Positions 28,612 through 39,397 of a DNA stretch of 64,000 nt are shown piece by piece. Every line of letters starts with the position of its first letter. Positions within the stretch are counted from its first letter, which is position 1. Under the pieces are notes generated by a model. That model was not told the DNA's origin. It did no database searches and saw only the letters and a program-made list of their open reading frames with translations. Source of the stretch: Paracoccus sediminilitoris (GTDB lineage Bacteria; Pseudomonadota; Alphaproteobacteria; Rhodobacterales; Rhodobacteraceae); NCBI RefSeq assembly GCF_003259195.1, contig NZ_QJPK01000008.1, positions 1 to 64,000 on the forward strand. Reading direction: 5' to 3'. The translations under genes were made by a program, and so were the position numbers.

Positions 28612-28636
28612 GCCCGTTTCCGTCGCGGAACGGGCC
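28612..28636 (+). terminator. terminator after leuA
   Basis: An 11-bp stem with one G-U pair (28612-28622 with 28626-28636) and loop TCG lies 11 bases after the leuA stop, followed by CGTTTCCC. Confidence 0.65.
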
Positions 28637-28767
28637 CGTTTCCCGCGCGCGATAAGCCGCCTTTGCCGTGTTTCGCGTGTATCGGGGCTTTTCGCCTGCG
28701 GGTCAGGGTTCTATACGGGGCCAAGCCTGCAGGGGCGATTCAGGGCCGTTCATGGTCCCAAGACTGA

Positions 28768-29850
<1,083 letters not shown>

Positions 29851-29872
29851 TCTGCCCATGCGGAGTTCCTGA

Positions 29873-30811
29873 ATGGCCCGCAAAGGACCAGATTTCGCCA
29901 CCCCTGTCCGGCGCATCCTGATTGCGGTGATGGCGCTTGCGCTGCTGGCGCTGTTCCTGTTCTGGCGCATCGACAGCCCGCGCGCCGAACAGATGCGCAC
30001 CGCCATGATCGACCGGATCGTGCCGCGTTTCGAATGGGCGCTGGTGCCGGTGACCCGTGTCTCTGAAATGGTCGCGGGCTTCCAGAGCTATGCCCGGCTG
30101 TACGAACAGAACCAGGAATTGCGCCGCGAATTGCAGCGCATGTCCGCTTGGAAAGAGGCCGCCGTCCAGCTGGAACAGGAAAACAGCAAGCTTTTGGCAC
30201 AGAACAATGTCCGCTTGGACCCGGCGCTGACCAGCGTCACGGGCGTGGTGACGATGGACAGTGGTTCGGCGTTCCGGCAATCGGTGCTGCTGAACGTGGG
30301 CGCGCGCGACGGCATCATCGAAGGCTGGGCCACGATGGACGGCCTGGGCCTGGTGGGCCGGATCGCGGGCGTGGGACAGCGCAGCAGCCGGGTCGTGCTG
30401 CTGACGGACCCGTCGTCGCGCATCCCGGTGGTGGTCCAGCCGACGGGCGAACGCGCGCTGGCCACGGGGGACAACACGCCCCTGCCGGTGCTGGAATTCA
30501 TCGAATCGGGCGACAACGTGCGACCGGGCGACCGGATCGTCACCTCGGGCGATGGCGGAGTTTTCCCGCCGGGGCTGCTGGTGGGGCAGGTGGCGCAAGG
30601 GACGGACGGGCGGATGCGCGTCCGCATGGCCGCCGACTATGGCCGGCTGGAATTCCTGCGCGTCCTTCGGTCCCATCCCGCCGAGGCCGTTGTCGACACC
30701 ACCGCCGTCATCCGCCGCGGCGCCGAGGGCTTTATCGGCCCGATGTTGCCCGACAGCCCCGTCGAGGCCGCATCCGCCACCGATGCGCTGGATCCGGGCA
30801 CCGCGCCATGA
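29873..30811 (+). CDS. mreC: rod shape-determining protein MreC
   Basis: Bitopic membrane protein linking MreB to periplasmic penicillin-binding proteins, 312 residues. One N-terminal helix (about 18-36, RILIAVMALALLALFLFW) is followed by a coiled-coil stretch (LYEQNQELRRELQRMSAWKE near 78) and the beta-sheet MreC domain. Its TGA overlaps the mreD ATG (30808-30811), so translation is coupled. Confidence 0.95.
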   Translation: MARKGPDFATPVRRILIAVMALALLALFLFWRIDSPRAEQMRTAMIDRIVPRFEWALVPVTRVSEMVAGFQSYARLYEQNQELRRELQRMSAWKEAAVQLEQENSKLLAQNNVRLDPALTSVTGVVTMDSGSAFRQSVLLNVGARDGIIEGWATMDGLGLVGRIAGVGQRSSRVVLLTDPSSRIPVVVQPTGERALATGDNTPLPVLEFIESGDNVRPGDRIVTSGDGGVFPPGLLVGQVAQGTDGRMRVRMAADYGRLEFLRVLRSHPAEAVVDTTAVIRRGAEGFIGPMLPDSPVEAASATDALDPGTAP

Positions 30812-31329
30812 TCCAGTTGCCAAGCCGCAGCTTCGTGACCGGCACGGCGGTGTTCCTGCTTTCGGCGGCGGTGCTGTTGTTCATCCGGCTGCTGCCGCTG
30901 AAGGGCGGCATCATGGGCTGGCCCGGACCCGACATGACGCTGGCGCTGATCCTGGCCTGGGTGCTGCGCCGCCCCGACCAGCTGTCGGCGCCGGTCATCG
31001 TGATCGCCGTCCTGATCGAGGATATCCTGCTGATGCGCCCGCTTGGCCTGTGGACCGCCTTCGTCCTGATGGGCAGCGAGGCCGCACGACTTCGCGAGCA
31101 CCGTTGGCGTGATCAGCCATTCATGGTTGAATGGGTCAGGGTGACGACCCTGATCGGCCTGATGATGCTGGGGAACCGCTTGGTCCAGATCCTGTTCGTC
31201 CTGCCGGTGCCGGCATTGGGACAGGTCATCCTGCAATTCCTGGCCACCGTGCTGGCCTATCCCCTGGTGATCTTTGCCGCGCGCTGGCTTTTGGGTCTGC
31301 GCCGCGTGGGTCGCCCCGAGGGCGCGTAA
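30808..31329 (+). CDS. mreD: rod shape-determining protein MreD
   Basis: Polytopic inner-membrane protein of 173 residues with about five hydrophobic helices, as expected for MreD. Sequence conservation is low in this family, so the call rests on size, topology and position between mreC and mrdA. ATGA overlap with mreC. Fourteen bases separate it from the mrdA start. Confidence 0.9.
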   Translation: MIQLPSRSFVTGTAVFLLSAAVLLFIRLLPLKGGIMGWPGPDMTLALILAWVLRRPDQLSAPVIVIAVLIEDILLMRPLGLWTAFVLMGSEAARLREHRWRDQPFMVEWVRVTTLIGLMMLGNRLVQILFVLPVPALGQVILQFLATVLAYPLVIFAARWLLGLRRVGRPEGA

Positions 31330-31342
31330 GAAGGGTTCCGGG

Positions 31343-33289
31343 ATGAAGAAATCTCAACGCGATATCGTCGACAGCAACCGGGGCATCACCCGTCGCGGCC
31401 TGCTGCTGGCCGGAATTCAGGTCGGCACCGTGACGACGCTGGCGCTGAAGATGCGGTCGATGCAGCTGGACCATGCCGATGAATACCGGATGCTGGCGGA
31501 TGGCAACTCGATCAAGATCCGCCTGCTGCCGCCGTCGCGCGGGCTGATCCTGGACCGGAACGGCCTGATCGTGGCGGGGAACGAACAGAATTACCGCGTC
31601 ACCCTGACCCGCGAGGAAGCGGGCGGCGATGTCGAGCCGGTGCTGCAGCGGCTGGCCCAGCTGATCCCGATCAGCGATGCCCGCATGGCCGAACTGCGCG
31701 ACGAATTTTCCAAGCGCAGCGCCATCACGCCGATCGTGCTGGCCGATCGCCTGTCCTGGGAACAGTTCAGCACCATTGCCGTCAACGCGCCGTCCCTGCC
31801 GGGGGTCACCCCGGAATCGGCGCTGTCGCGGGCCTATCCGCGCGCGGGCGATCTGGCGCATGTCATGGGCTATGTCGGCCCGGTATCCGATTACGACCTG
31901 TCGCGGATCGAGGATCCGGACCCGGTGCTGCGGCTGCCCGATTTCCAGTTGGGCAAGATCGGCGTCGAAGGCCGTCTTGAGGAAGTGCTGCGCGGCAAGG
32001 CCGGCGCCCGCCGGGTCGAGGTCAACAGCACCGGCCGAGAGATGCGCCAGCTGTCGCGCCAGGAAGGCGAACAGGGCGCCACGGTCCAGCTGACCGTCGA
32101 TGCCCAGCTACAGAATTACTGCGCGCAGCGCATGGGCCAGGAAAGCGCCGCCGCCGTCGTCATGGATTGCCACACGGGCGAGCTGGTCGCCATCTGTTCA
32201 TCCCCCAGCTTTGATCCGAACAAGTTCGTGCGCGGCATTTCCAGCACGGATTACCGCGGTCTGATGGATCACGACCACCGCCCGCTGGCTGACAAGACGG
32301 TGCAGGGGGTCTATCCGCCGGGATCGACCTTCAAGCTGGTGACGCTGCTGGCGGGGCTGGAATCGGGCGTCATCAATGCCGGCAGCCGCTTCTTCTGCCC
32401 GGGCTATACCGAACTGGGCGGCCGCCGCTTCCATTGCTGGAGCCGGGGCGGCCATGGTTCGGTCGACGCGGTCAAGAGTCTCGAGGAAAGTTGCGACGTC
32501 TATTATTATGAATTGGCGCAGCGTGTCGGGATCGACCGGATCGCCGTGATGGCGCGCAAGCTGGGCATCGGGGTCAAGCACGATCTGCCGATGTCGGCGG
32601 TGTCCGAAGGCATCGCGCCCGACCGGGCCTGGAAGAAGACCCGTTACGACCAGGCCTGGCAGATCGGCGACAGCCTGAACGCCTCGATCGGGCAGGGTTA
32701 TGTGCTGGCATCGCCCCTGCAGCTGGCGGTGATGACCGCGCGGGTCGCATCGGGTCGGGTGATCGAACCGCAGTTGATCCGGTCGGTCGACGGGGTCAAG
32801 AAGGTGGCTTCCGATTTCCCGCCGCTGGACATCAGCGAATCGTCACTGCGGGTGGCGCGTGCGGGGATGGATGCGGTGATGAACAGCGCCCGCGGCACCG
32901 CCCGCAAGGCCAGGATCGAACGCGAGGATTGGCGCATGGTCGGCAAGACCGGCACCAGCCAGGTGCGCAACATCACCGCTGCCGAACGCGCCCGGGGGGT
33001 GATCTCCAACGACCAGCTGCCGTGGGAACGCCGCGACCACGCGCTGTTCGTCTGCTATGCCCCCTACGAGGCCCCGCGCTATGCCGTGTCGGTGGTGGTG
33101 GAACATGGCGGCGGTGGGTCCACCGTTGCGGCCCCCATCGCCCGCGACATCCTGCTGTTCGCGTTGAACGGCGGCCTGCCACCGCTGGATGCCGTCCCGT
33201 CCAACCAGCGCGCCGACATGGAAGCGCGTCACGACGCCATGCAGCTTTACACGCCCGAGGCCCCGCGCCCCGGCCGCAGCCGCGCCTGA
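31343..33289 (+). CDS. mrdA: penicillin-binding protein 2 (elongation transpeptidase)
   Basis: Class B PBP that cross-links peptidoglycan during rod elongation, 648 residues. A single N-terminal helix precedes the pedestal domain (about 50-250). Active-site motifs are S328-T-F-K, the SxN-like SCD region near 383, and K535-T-G-T. The pedestal shows the family loop LPPSRGLILDRNG near 55. AAGAAGGG precedes the ATG at 31343. It partners RodA, which follows after seven bases. Confidence 0.96.
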   Translation: MKKSQRDIVDSNRGITRRGLLLAGIQVGTVTTLALKMRSMQLDHADEYRMLADGNSIKIRLLPPSRGLILDRNGLIVAGNEQNYRVTLTREEAGGDVEPVLQRLAQLIPISDARMAELRDEFSKRSAITPIVLADRLSWEQFSTIAVNAPSLPGVTPESALSRAYPRAGDLAHVMGYVGPVSDYDLSRIEDPDPVLRLPDFQLGKIGVEGRLEEVLRGKAGARRVEVNSTGREMRQLSRQEGEQGATVQLTVDAQLQNYCAQRMGQESAAAVVMDCHTGELVAICSSPSFDPNKFVRGISSTDYRGLMDHDHRPLADKTVQGVYPPGSTFKLVTLLAGLESGVINAGSRFFCPGYTELGGRRFHCWSRGGHGSVDAVKSLEESCDVYYYELAQRVGIDRIAVMARKLGIGVKHDLPMSAVSEGIAPDRAWKKTRYDQAWQIGDSLNASIGQGYVLASPLQLAVMTARVASGRVIEPQLIRSVDGVKKVASDFPPLDISESSLRVARAGMDAVMNSARGTARKARIEREDWRMVGKTGTSQVRNITAAERARGVISNDQLPWERRDHALFVCYAPYEAPRYAVSVVVEHGGGGSTVAAPIARDILLFALNGGLPPLDAVPSNQRADMEARHDAMQLYTPEAPRPGRSRA

Positions 33290-33296
33290 GGGGCCC

Positions 33297-34436
33297 ATGT
33301 CATATCTGGACTATCAGGTCGCACAGGTCCCCACCGGGCTGCGCAAGGTCTTCTTCATCAACTGGCCGCTGGTCCTTCTGATCACCGCTGTCTGCTGCAT
33401 CGGTTTCCTGATGCTCTATTCCGTGGCGGGCGGTCAGATCGAAACCTGGGCGCAGCCGCAGATGTACCGCTTTGCCGTCGGCATGGTCATCATGCTGGGG
33501 CTGGCCTTCGTGCCGATGTGGTTCTGGCGCGGGATCTCGGTGTCGGCCTATGTGGTCTGCTTCCTGCTGCTGGTGGCGGTGGACCTGTTCGGGGCCATCG
33601 GCATGGGCGCGCAGCGCTGGATCGATATCGGCCCCATTCGCCTGCAACCATCCGAGCTGATGAAGATATCCCAAGTGCTGCTGCTGGCGGCCTATTACGA
33701 CTGGCTGGACCTGAAAAAGGTGTCGCGGCCGCTTTGGGTGCTGATCCCGGTGGTGCTGATCCTGGCGCCGACGGGGCTGGTGCTGATGCAGCCGGACCTG
33801 GGCACCTCGATCATGTTGATCACCGGGGGCGGCATCGTGATGTTCGCCGCTGGCGTGTCGCTCTGGTATTTCGGGGCGGTGATCGGGGCGGGGGTCGGCA
33901 TGGTCTATGCCGTGATGCATTCGCGCGGCACCGACTGGCAGTTGCTGAAGGATTACCAGTATCGCCGCATCGACACCTTCCTTGATCCGACCGCCGATCC
34001 CTTGGGCGCGGGCTATAACATCATCCAGAGCCAGATCGCGCTTGGGTCGGGGGGCTGGTCGGGGCGTGGCTTCATGCAGGGGACGCAATCGCGGCTGAAC
34101 TTCCTGCCCGAGAAGCACACCGATTTCATCTTCACCGTCCTGTCCGAGGAGTTCGGTTTTATCGGGGCCTTCTCGCTGCTGGCGCTCTATATGCTGATCG
34201 TGGGGTTCTGCCTCTATTCGGCGCTGTCGAACCGGGACCGTTTTGCCAGTCTGATCACCATCGGCATCAGCGGGACGTTCTTTTTGTATTTCGCCATCAA
34301 CATGGCCACGGTGATGGGGTTGCTGCCCGCCAAAGGGTCGCCCCTGCCGCTGGTCAGCTATGGCGGCACGTCGCTGATGATCCTGATGCTGGGCTTTGGC
34401 CTGGTGCAATCCGCCCATGTCCACAGACCGAGGTGA
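33297..34436 (+). CDS. rodA: SEDS glycosyltransferase RodA
   Basis: Peptidoglycan polymerase of the elongasome, 379 residues with about ten transmembrane helices. SEDS motifs are GAQRWIDIGPIRLQPSE near 105, MQPDLGTS near 165 with the catalytic Asp, and the C-terminal LPLVSYGGTS near 350. It starts seven bases after mrdA and acts with PBP2. Confidence 0.96.
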   Translation: MSYLDYQVAQVPTGLRKVFFINWPLVLLITAVCCIGFLMLYSVAGGQIETWAQPQMYRFAVGMVIMLGLAFVPMWFWRGISVSAYVVCFLLLVAVDLFGAIGMGAQRWIDIGPIRLQPSELMKISQVLLLAAYYDWLDLKKVSRPLWVLIPVVLILAPTGLVLMQPDLGTSIMLITGGGIVMFAAGVSLWYFGAVIGAGVGMVYAVMHSRGTDWQLLKDYQYRRIDTFLDPTADPLGAGYNIIQSQIALGSGGWSGRGFMQGTQSRLNFLPEKHTDFIFTVLSEEFGFIGAFSLLALYMLIVGFCLYSALSNRDRFASLITIGISGTFFLYFAINMATVMGLLPAKGSPLPLVSYGGTSLMILMLGFGLVQSAHVHRPR

Positions 34437-34440
34437 CGTC

Positions 34441-35349
34441 ATGAAGGTCCGTTTTTCCGCATCCCCCGCATCCTGGGACGAGTGGGCGCCCGCCCTGCGC
34501 GCCGCCGATCCGGGCATCGATCTGCATCGCGACGGCGATCCCGCCAGCTTCGATGCCATCATCTATGCCCCCGGCGGCGATATCACCGATTTCACGCCCT
34601 ATCGGAACGTCCGCCTTGTCCAGAGCCTTTGGGCCGGAGTCGAACGGATCGTCACCAACGACACCCTGACCCAGCCCCTGGCGCGGATGGTCGATCCGGG
34701 TCTGGCGCAGGGCATGGCCGAATATTGCACGGGCTGGGCGATGCGGGCGCATCTGGGGATGGACGGCTATGCCCAGGACGGCACCTGGCGGAACGGCCAG
34801 ATCCCGCCGCTGGCCCCGGAACGCCCGGTCACCATCCTGGGGGTGGGCGAACTCGGGCGGGCCACGGCGGCCATGCTGGGGTCGATCGGGTTTCCGGTGA
34901 CCGGCGTCAGCCATTCGGGTCGGGCCGTGCCGGGGATCGCCATGCATCCGCTGGCCCACCTGGACGATGTGCTGGCCGGATCGCAGATCGTGATCTGCCT
35001 GCTGCCCGACACGGCCGACACGCGAAACCTGCTGGATGCGCGCAGGCTGGCCCTGCTGCCGAAGGGCGCTTGGATCATCAATGCCGGGCGCGGCACGCTG
35101 ATCGACGATGACGCGTTGCTGCAGGGGCTAAACGATGGGCGCCCGGCCCATGCGGTGCTGGACGTCTTTCGGTCGGAACCTTTGGCCCCCGACCATCCGT
35201 TCTGGACCCATCCCGGCATTACGGTCACGCCCCATGTCGCCGCCGACACCCGCCCCGCGACGGCGGCCCCGGTCGCGGTGCAAAACCTGCGGCGCGCCAT
35301 GCAGGGCCAGCCGGTCGACAACCTGGTGGATCGCGCCAAGGGTTACTGA
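34441..35349 (+). CDS. D-2-hydroxyacid dehydrogenase (glyoxylate/hydroxypyruvate reductase A type)
   Basis: NAD(P)-dependent oxidoreductase of 302 residues. It has a Rossmann motif GVGELGRATA near residue 138, then the catalytic residues: Arg in INAGRG near 218, the Glu in the SEPLAPDHPFW segment, and the His in VTPHVAA near 265. GhrA-type enzymes reduce glyoxylate and hydroxypyruvate. The start is four bases past the rodA stop, with GAGGTGA before it, so it may ride on the shape operon. Coenzyme and substrate are inferred only. Confidence 0.86.
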   Translation: MKVRFSASPASWDEWAPALRAADPGIDLHRDGDPASFDAIIYAPGGDITDFTPYRNVRLVQSLWAGVERIVTNDTLTQPLARMVDPGLAQGMAEYCTGWAMRAHLGMDGYAQDGTWRNGQIPPLAPERPVTILGVGELGRATAAMLGSIGFPVTGVSHSGRAVPGIAMHPLAHLDDVLAGSQIVICLLPDTADTRNLLDARRLALLPKGAWIINAGRGTLIDDDALLQGLNDGRPAHAVLDVFRSEPLAPDHPFWTHPGITVTPHVAADTRPATAAPVAVQNLRRAMQGQPVDNLVDRAKGY

Positions 35350-36050
35350 GGGGGCTGCCAGTCTTGGTCGGGCCGGACATCCCCATCGCCCGGATGGTCG
35401 CGCAGGGCTGCCGCCCGTTGCAGCGCCAGCGCCGCGGCACGCTGCGAGGCGCGCTCGATCCGGTCGGCCATCTTCTTTTCCCGCCGCCGCTGATAGGCGC
35501 GAAAGACCGGCACGGTGACGTAATGCACCCCGACCGACACGACCAGCCCCAGGATCGTGCCGCCCACAACATAGGGCCAGAAGATCTCGAAGAAGAAATC
35601 ATGCAGCATGTTCCAATGCGCGACCTTGGGGCCGAACATGGAATGGATGTTGTGCCAGATCTCGCTGGTGGCGCGGGAAAATTCGCGAAAGATGAAATGC
35701 GGCGACAGATCGCCCTCAAGGCCCAGAATGTGACGTCCCACCGCGGTCGAGGCGAAGGCGATGAAGGGCAGGGTGACCGGATTGCCGACAAAGGTCGCCA
35801 GCAGGGCCGCCAGGATATTGCCGCCGATGATCCAGGCCGTCGCCGCCGCCGACAGGAAATGAAACCCGAACAGAGGCGTGAAGGACACGAAGACACCGGA
35901 CGCCACCCCGCGCGCGATGCGATGCGGGTGGTCGGGCAGGCGGCGCAGGCGGTACATGACATAGCGCGTCGCGCGACCCCATCCGCCGCGGGGATAGATC
36001 ATCTCGCTGGCGATCTGCCCGTAGCTGCGCGGTTTGCGTCTTTTGAACAA
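35343..36050 (-). CDS. DUF2062 membrane protein
   Basis: A 235-residue protein with about three to four hydrophobic helices (near 45-65, 75-100 and 150-185) and a basic C-terminus rich in Arg, Lys and Ala. The DUF2062 core includes IARGVASGVFVSFTPLFGFH near 45 and GNPVTLPFI near 88. Function unknown. The start is a TTG at 36050 with weak ribosome-binding context. Its end overlaps the dehydrogenase end by seven bases (convergent). Confidence 0.85.
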   Translation of the reverse strand: MFKRRKPRSYGQIASEMIYPRGGWGRATRYVMYRLRRLPDHPHRIARGVASGVFVSFTPLFGFHFLSAAATAWIIGGNILAALLATFVGNPVTLPFIAFASTAVGRHILGLEGDLSPHFIFREFSRATSEIWHNIHSMFGPKVAHWNMLHDFFFEIFWPYVVGGTILGLVVSVGVHYVTVPVFRAYQRRREKKMADRIERASQRAAALALQRAAALRDHPGDGDVRPDQDWQPPQ

Positions 36051-36097
36051 GTGACACCCGATCTTTGATGGTCACGGACCCCAACGGTCCGAAGGCC

Positions 36098-38212
36098 TTA
36101 GGGTTTCAGCGCAGGGTCGCGAATGCGTTCGACATGGGCGACATCGCTTTCTGCCTCCAGTGCGGTCAGCAGGTTGTGCAGGTGCTCATGGTCCCGCAAT
36201 TCCAGATCGACCTCGATGCGATAGAAATCCGACTTGCGCGTGATGAATTCCAGGTTCGAAATATTGGCCCCCTGCGCGCCGATCAAGGTGCAGATGCGCC
36301 CGAGCACGCCTGCGTCGTGACGGATGGTCAGGTGCAGCATGGTGGAATAGGCGGCGGGATGACGCCCCTCGCGCCATTGCAGATCGACCCAACGGTCGGG
36401 GCTGTCCTCGAATTCGGCCAGCACCGGGCAGTCGATGGCATGGATGACCACGCCCGCCCCGCGATAGGTGATGCCCACGATGCGTTCGCCCGGCAAGGGG
36501 TTGCAGCAGGGCGCGCGCTTGAAATTGGCGTCGGCTTCCAAGCCGGCGAAGGGACGTTCGCTGTCGATCTCGTCGTGGCGATCGACCAGTTCGGGATAAA
36601 GGACGCCCAGAACCTCCTTGGCGGAATTCTCGGCGCTGCCGATGCGGGCCAGCAGTTCTTCGGCGGATGGCAGGCTCATCTGCTTGGCGGCTGTGCGCAG
36701 CGCCTTGTCGGTCACCTTGCGCCCGACATGTTCAAAACTGACGCGCACCAGTTCGCGCCCCAACCGGATGAAGCGGTCGCGGTCTTCCTCGCGCAGGGAC
36801 CGCCGGATCGCGGCCTTGGCACGGCCGGTGACCACGATGTCCAGCCAAGTCATCTGCGGGCGCTGGCCGCTGGCGGCGATGATCTCGACCGACTGGCCGT
36901 TGCGCAGGCGTGTCCAGAGCGGCACGCGGATGCCGTCGATCTTGGCGCCGACGCAGGAATTGCCCAACCGGGTGTGGATCGCATAAGCGAAATCGATCGG
37001 GGTTGCGCCGCGCGGCAGCTGCATCACGTCGCCCTTGGGGGTGAAACAGAACACCTGGTCCTGGTACATCTCCATCTTGACGTGTTCCAGGAACTCGTTG
37101 TGGTCCTCGGTGTCGAAGCGGTCGTTCAGGCTGGCGATCCATTCGGCCGGATCGACGGCAAAGGGGTTCCGGGTGCGCACGCCGTCGCGATAGGCCCAGT
37201 GCGCGGCGACGCCGGCCTCGGCGACCTCGTGCATCTGGCGGGTGCGGATCTGCACCTCGACCCGCTTGCCGTCACGCCCGGATACCGTCGTGTGGATCGA
37301 GCGGTAGCCGTTCGATTTCGGCTGGCTGATGTAATCCTTGAACCGCCCCGGCACGGCGCGCCAGCGGTGATGGATGACGCCCAGCACGCGATAGCAGTCC
37401 ATTTCGCTGCGCGTGATGATGCGAAAACCATAGATGTCGGACAGACGTGAAAAGGCCAGCTGCTTTTCCTGCATCTTGCGCCAGACGCTGAAGGGCTTCT
37501 TGGCGCGGCCGAAGACGTCGGCGTCGATGCCTTCGCGTTCCAGTTCGGCGCGGATGTCGCTGGTGATCTTGCCGATGATGTCGCCGCTGTCCTTCTGCAG
37601 GCTGACAAAGCGGCGAATGATCGAGCTGCGGGCTTCGGGGTTGATGACCTTGAAGGCCAGGTCCTCCAGCTCCTCGCGCATCCACTGCATGCCCATCCGG
37701 CCCGCCAACGGGGCATAGATGTCCATCGTCTCGCGCGCCTTCTTGACCTGCTTGTCGGGGCGCATGGACCGGATGGTGCGCATGTTGTGCAGCCGGTCGG
37801 CCAGCTTGACCAGGATGACCCGCATGTCACGCGACATGGCCATGAACAGCTTGCGGAAGTTCTCGGCCTGCTTGGACTGGGTGCTGGACAGTTCCAGATT
37901 GGTCAGCTTGGTCACGCCATCGACAAGTTCGGCGATCTCGGGGCTGAACATGCCCGCGACCTCTTCCTTGGTCGAGCGGGTGTCCTCGATCGTGTCGTGC
38001 AGAAGGGCGGTGATGATGGTGGCATCATCCAGCCGCATTTCGGTCAGGATGGCGGCGACGGCAATGGGATGGGTGAAATAGGGTTCGCCGGAATGGCGGA
38101 ACTGGCCCTCATGCATCCGCATCCCATATTCATAGGCGTCGCGGATCAGGGCGGCATTGCTGCGCGGGTTGTAGTTTCGCACCAGGGCAAGCAGATCCTC
38201 GACGTCAATCAT
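36098..38212 (-). CDS. spoT: bifunctional (p)ppGpp synthetase/hydrolase Rsh
   Basis: Stringent-response enzyme of 704 residues: RelA/SpoT homolog. An N-terminal HD hydrolase domain holds HPIAVAAIL and LLHDTIEDT at about 45-75. The synthetase domain follows (YRSIHTTV near 300), then the TGS domain near 400-460 and a C-terminal ACT domain near 630-704. Both halves of the catalytic region keep their signature motifs, so the single alphaproteobacterial Rsh role is expected. It is followed upstream by rpoZ and folK on the same strand, a common grouping. Confidence 0.95.
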   Translation of the reverse strand: MIDVEDLLALVRNYNPRSNAALIRDAYEYGMRMHEGQFRHSGEPYFTHPIAVAAILTEMRLDDATIITALLHDTIEDTRSTKEEVAGMFSPEIAELVDGVTKLTNLELSSTQSKQAENFRKLFMAMSRDMRVILVKLADRLHNMRTIRSMRPDKQVKKARETMDIYAPLAGRMGMQWMREELEDLAFKVINPEARSSIIRRFVSLQKDSGDIIGKITSDIRAELEREGIDADVFGRAKKPFSVWRKMQEKQLAFSRLSDIYGFRIITRSEMDCYRVLGVIHHRWRAVPGRFKDYISQPKSNGYRSIHTTVSGRDGKRVEVQIRTRQMHEVAEAGVAAHWAYRDGVRTRNPFAVDPAEWIASLNDRFDTEDHNEFLEHVKMEMYQDQVFCFTPKGDVMQLPRGATPIDFAYAIHTRLGNSCVGAKIDGIRVPLWTRLRNGQSVEIIAASGQRPQMTWLDIVVTGRAKAAIRRSLREEDRDRFIRLGRELVRVSFEHVGRKVTDKALRTAAKQMSLPSAEELLARIGSAENSAKEVLGVLYPELVDRHDEIDSERPFAGLEADANFKRAPCCNPLPGERIVGITYRGAGVVIHAIDCPVLAEFEDSPDRWVDLQWREGRHPAAYSTMLHLTIRHDAGVLGRICTLIGAQGANISNLEFITRKSDFYRIEVDLELRDHEHLHNLLTALEAESDVAHVERIRDPALKP

Positions 38213-38258
38213 GATAGTGTCGAAGACCTCGTCTGCCCTGTGCTTTCGTGCGTTCGTA

Positions 38259-38615
38259 TCAGCCGCGCTGGTTGGCTTCCAGCATCATCCGCAGCATCCG
38301 CTCTTCCGATTCCTCGTCGGCGGGCTTGGGACGATCCACTTCGGCACCCAGCAGAAGCGCCATGGCGTCTTCTTCCGGCTCGTCGACCTCGATCTGGGTC
38401 TGGGTCGATTCGATCATCCGCTCGCGCAGCTCATCGACGGGTTGGGTTTCGTCCGCGATCTCGCGCAGGGCGACGACCGGGTTCTTGTCGTTGTCACGAT
38501 CGACGGTCGGCGCAGAGCCGGCCGTGATTTCGCGGGCGCGATGCGAGGCGAGCATCACCAGATCAAAGCGGTTGGGAACTTTGTCGACGCAGTCTTCAAC
38601 CGTTACGCGGGCCAT
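38259..38615 (-). CDS. rpoZ: RNA polymerase omega subunit
   Basis: Small RNA polymerase subunit that chaperones beta-prime, 118 residues. It shows the conserved start [30 protein letters not shown] and an acidic C-terminal tail. The partial ppGpp-binding site on omega makes its linkage to rsh (46 bases downstream) functionally apt. Confidence 0.96.
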   Translation of the reverse strand: MARVTVEDCVDKVPNRFDLVMLASHRAREITAGSAPTVDRDNDKNPVVALREIADETQPVDELRERMIESTQTQIEVDEPEEDAMALLLGAEVDRPKPADEESEERMLRMMLEANQRG

Positions 38616-38686
38616 GAATCACCTGTGCAGTTGCGAATCGGATATTCGGGGCGAAAAAGGACTGATGGGCAGAACCGGGCGGATTG

Positions 38687-39286
38687 TCAAGCCAAAGCAG
38701 GGAAATCGGCGGGGTTCAGGGGCGTCATTCCTGCCGTCGCATCGTCCGGCAGCCGGGCCAGCATCCGGGCGACGGTCCGCCCGGTCAGGGGGTGGCGCCA
38801 TTCCGGCGCGATCTCGGCCAAGGGGCCAAGAACAAAGCCGCGATCCTGCAGCCGCGGGTGGGGCAGGATCAGCTGTTCGGGCGCGCGACGGCGCTGTTGA
38901 TCGGGGGCCAGATCGATCCAGTGGCGCAGCATCTCGGCATCGGGGGCGATCACGTCGTCCAAGGCGATCAGATCCAGATCCAGCACACGCGCCGACCAGC
39001 GGCCCGTGCTGCGGTCGCGACCGAAATCCGCTTCGATCGCGTGCAACGCCTCCAGCAGAGGCTCGGCCGGCAACGAGGACGCGATCACCGCCACGGCATT
39101 GGCGAAATCGGGTCCGGAACCCGCAGGAAAGGCCGGCGTTCGCCAGAAGCGACTGACAGAAGATATTGAAATTTCAGGGTGTTCGTGCAAAATGATCAAT
39201 GCACTGCGCAAGCTGGCCCAAAGGTCCTGCGCCGGTCCGGGAATATTTGCGCCAAGCGCAACGATACCAAAAGACAGGTTAACCAT
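38687..39286 (-). CDS. folK: 2-amino-4-hydroxy-6-hydroxymethyldihydropteridine pyrophosphokinase
   Basis: Folate-pathway HPPK, 199 residues. It has the motifs ALGANI near residue 10, RFWRTPAFPAG near 47, DFANAV near 60 and the Mg-ATP site RDRSTGRWSARVLDLDLI near 90, with PHPRL near 142. It transfers diphosphate from ATP to 6-hydroxymethyl-dihydropterin. Slightly longer than the E. coli enzyme (159) because of a C-terminal extension. Confidence 0.94.
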   Translation of the reverse strand: MVNLSFGIVALGANIPGPAQDLWASLRSALIILHEHPEISISSVSRFWRTPAFPAGSGPDFANAVAVIASSLPAEPLLEALHAIEADFGRDRSTGRWSARVLDLDLIALDDVIAPDAEMLRHWIDLAPDQQRRRAPEQLILPHPRLQDRGFVLGPLAEIAPEWRHPLTGRTVARMLARLPDDATAGMTPLNPADFPALA

Positions 39287-39397
39287 AGTTTATCCTTCGT
39301 CCTACAGATAACATGGCGTGATTTGAATACGAACGGGTCCCTCACCCCGCACGTGCGATAGGCGCCTTGATCTTGCAAGTCCATCAAAGGCAACAAA

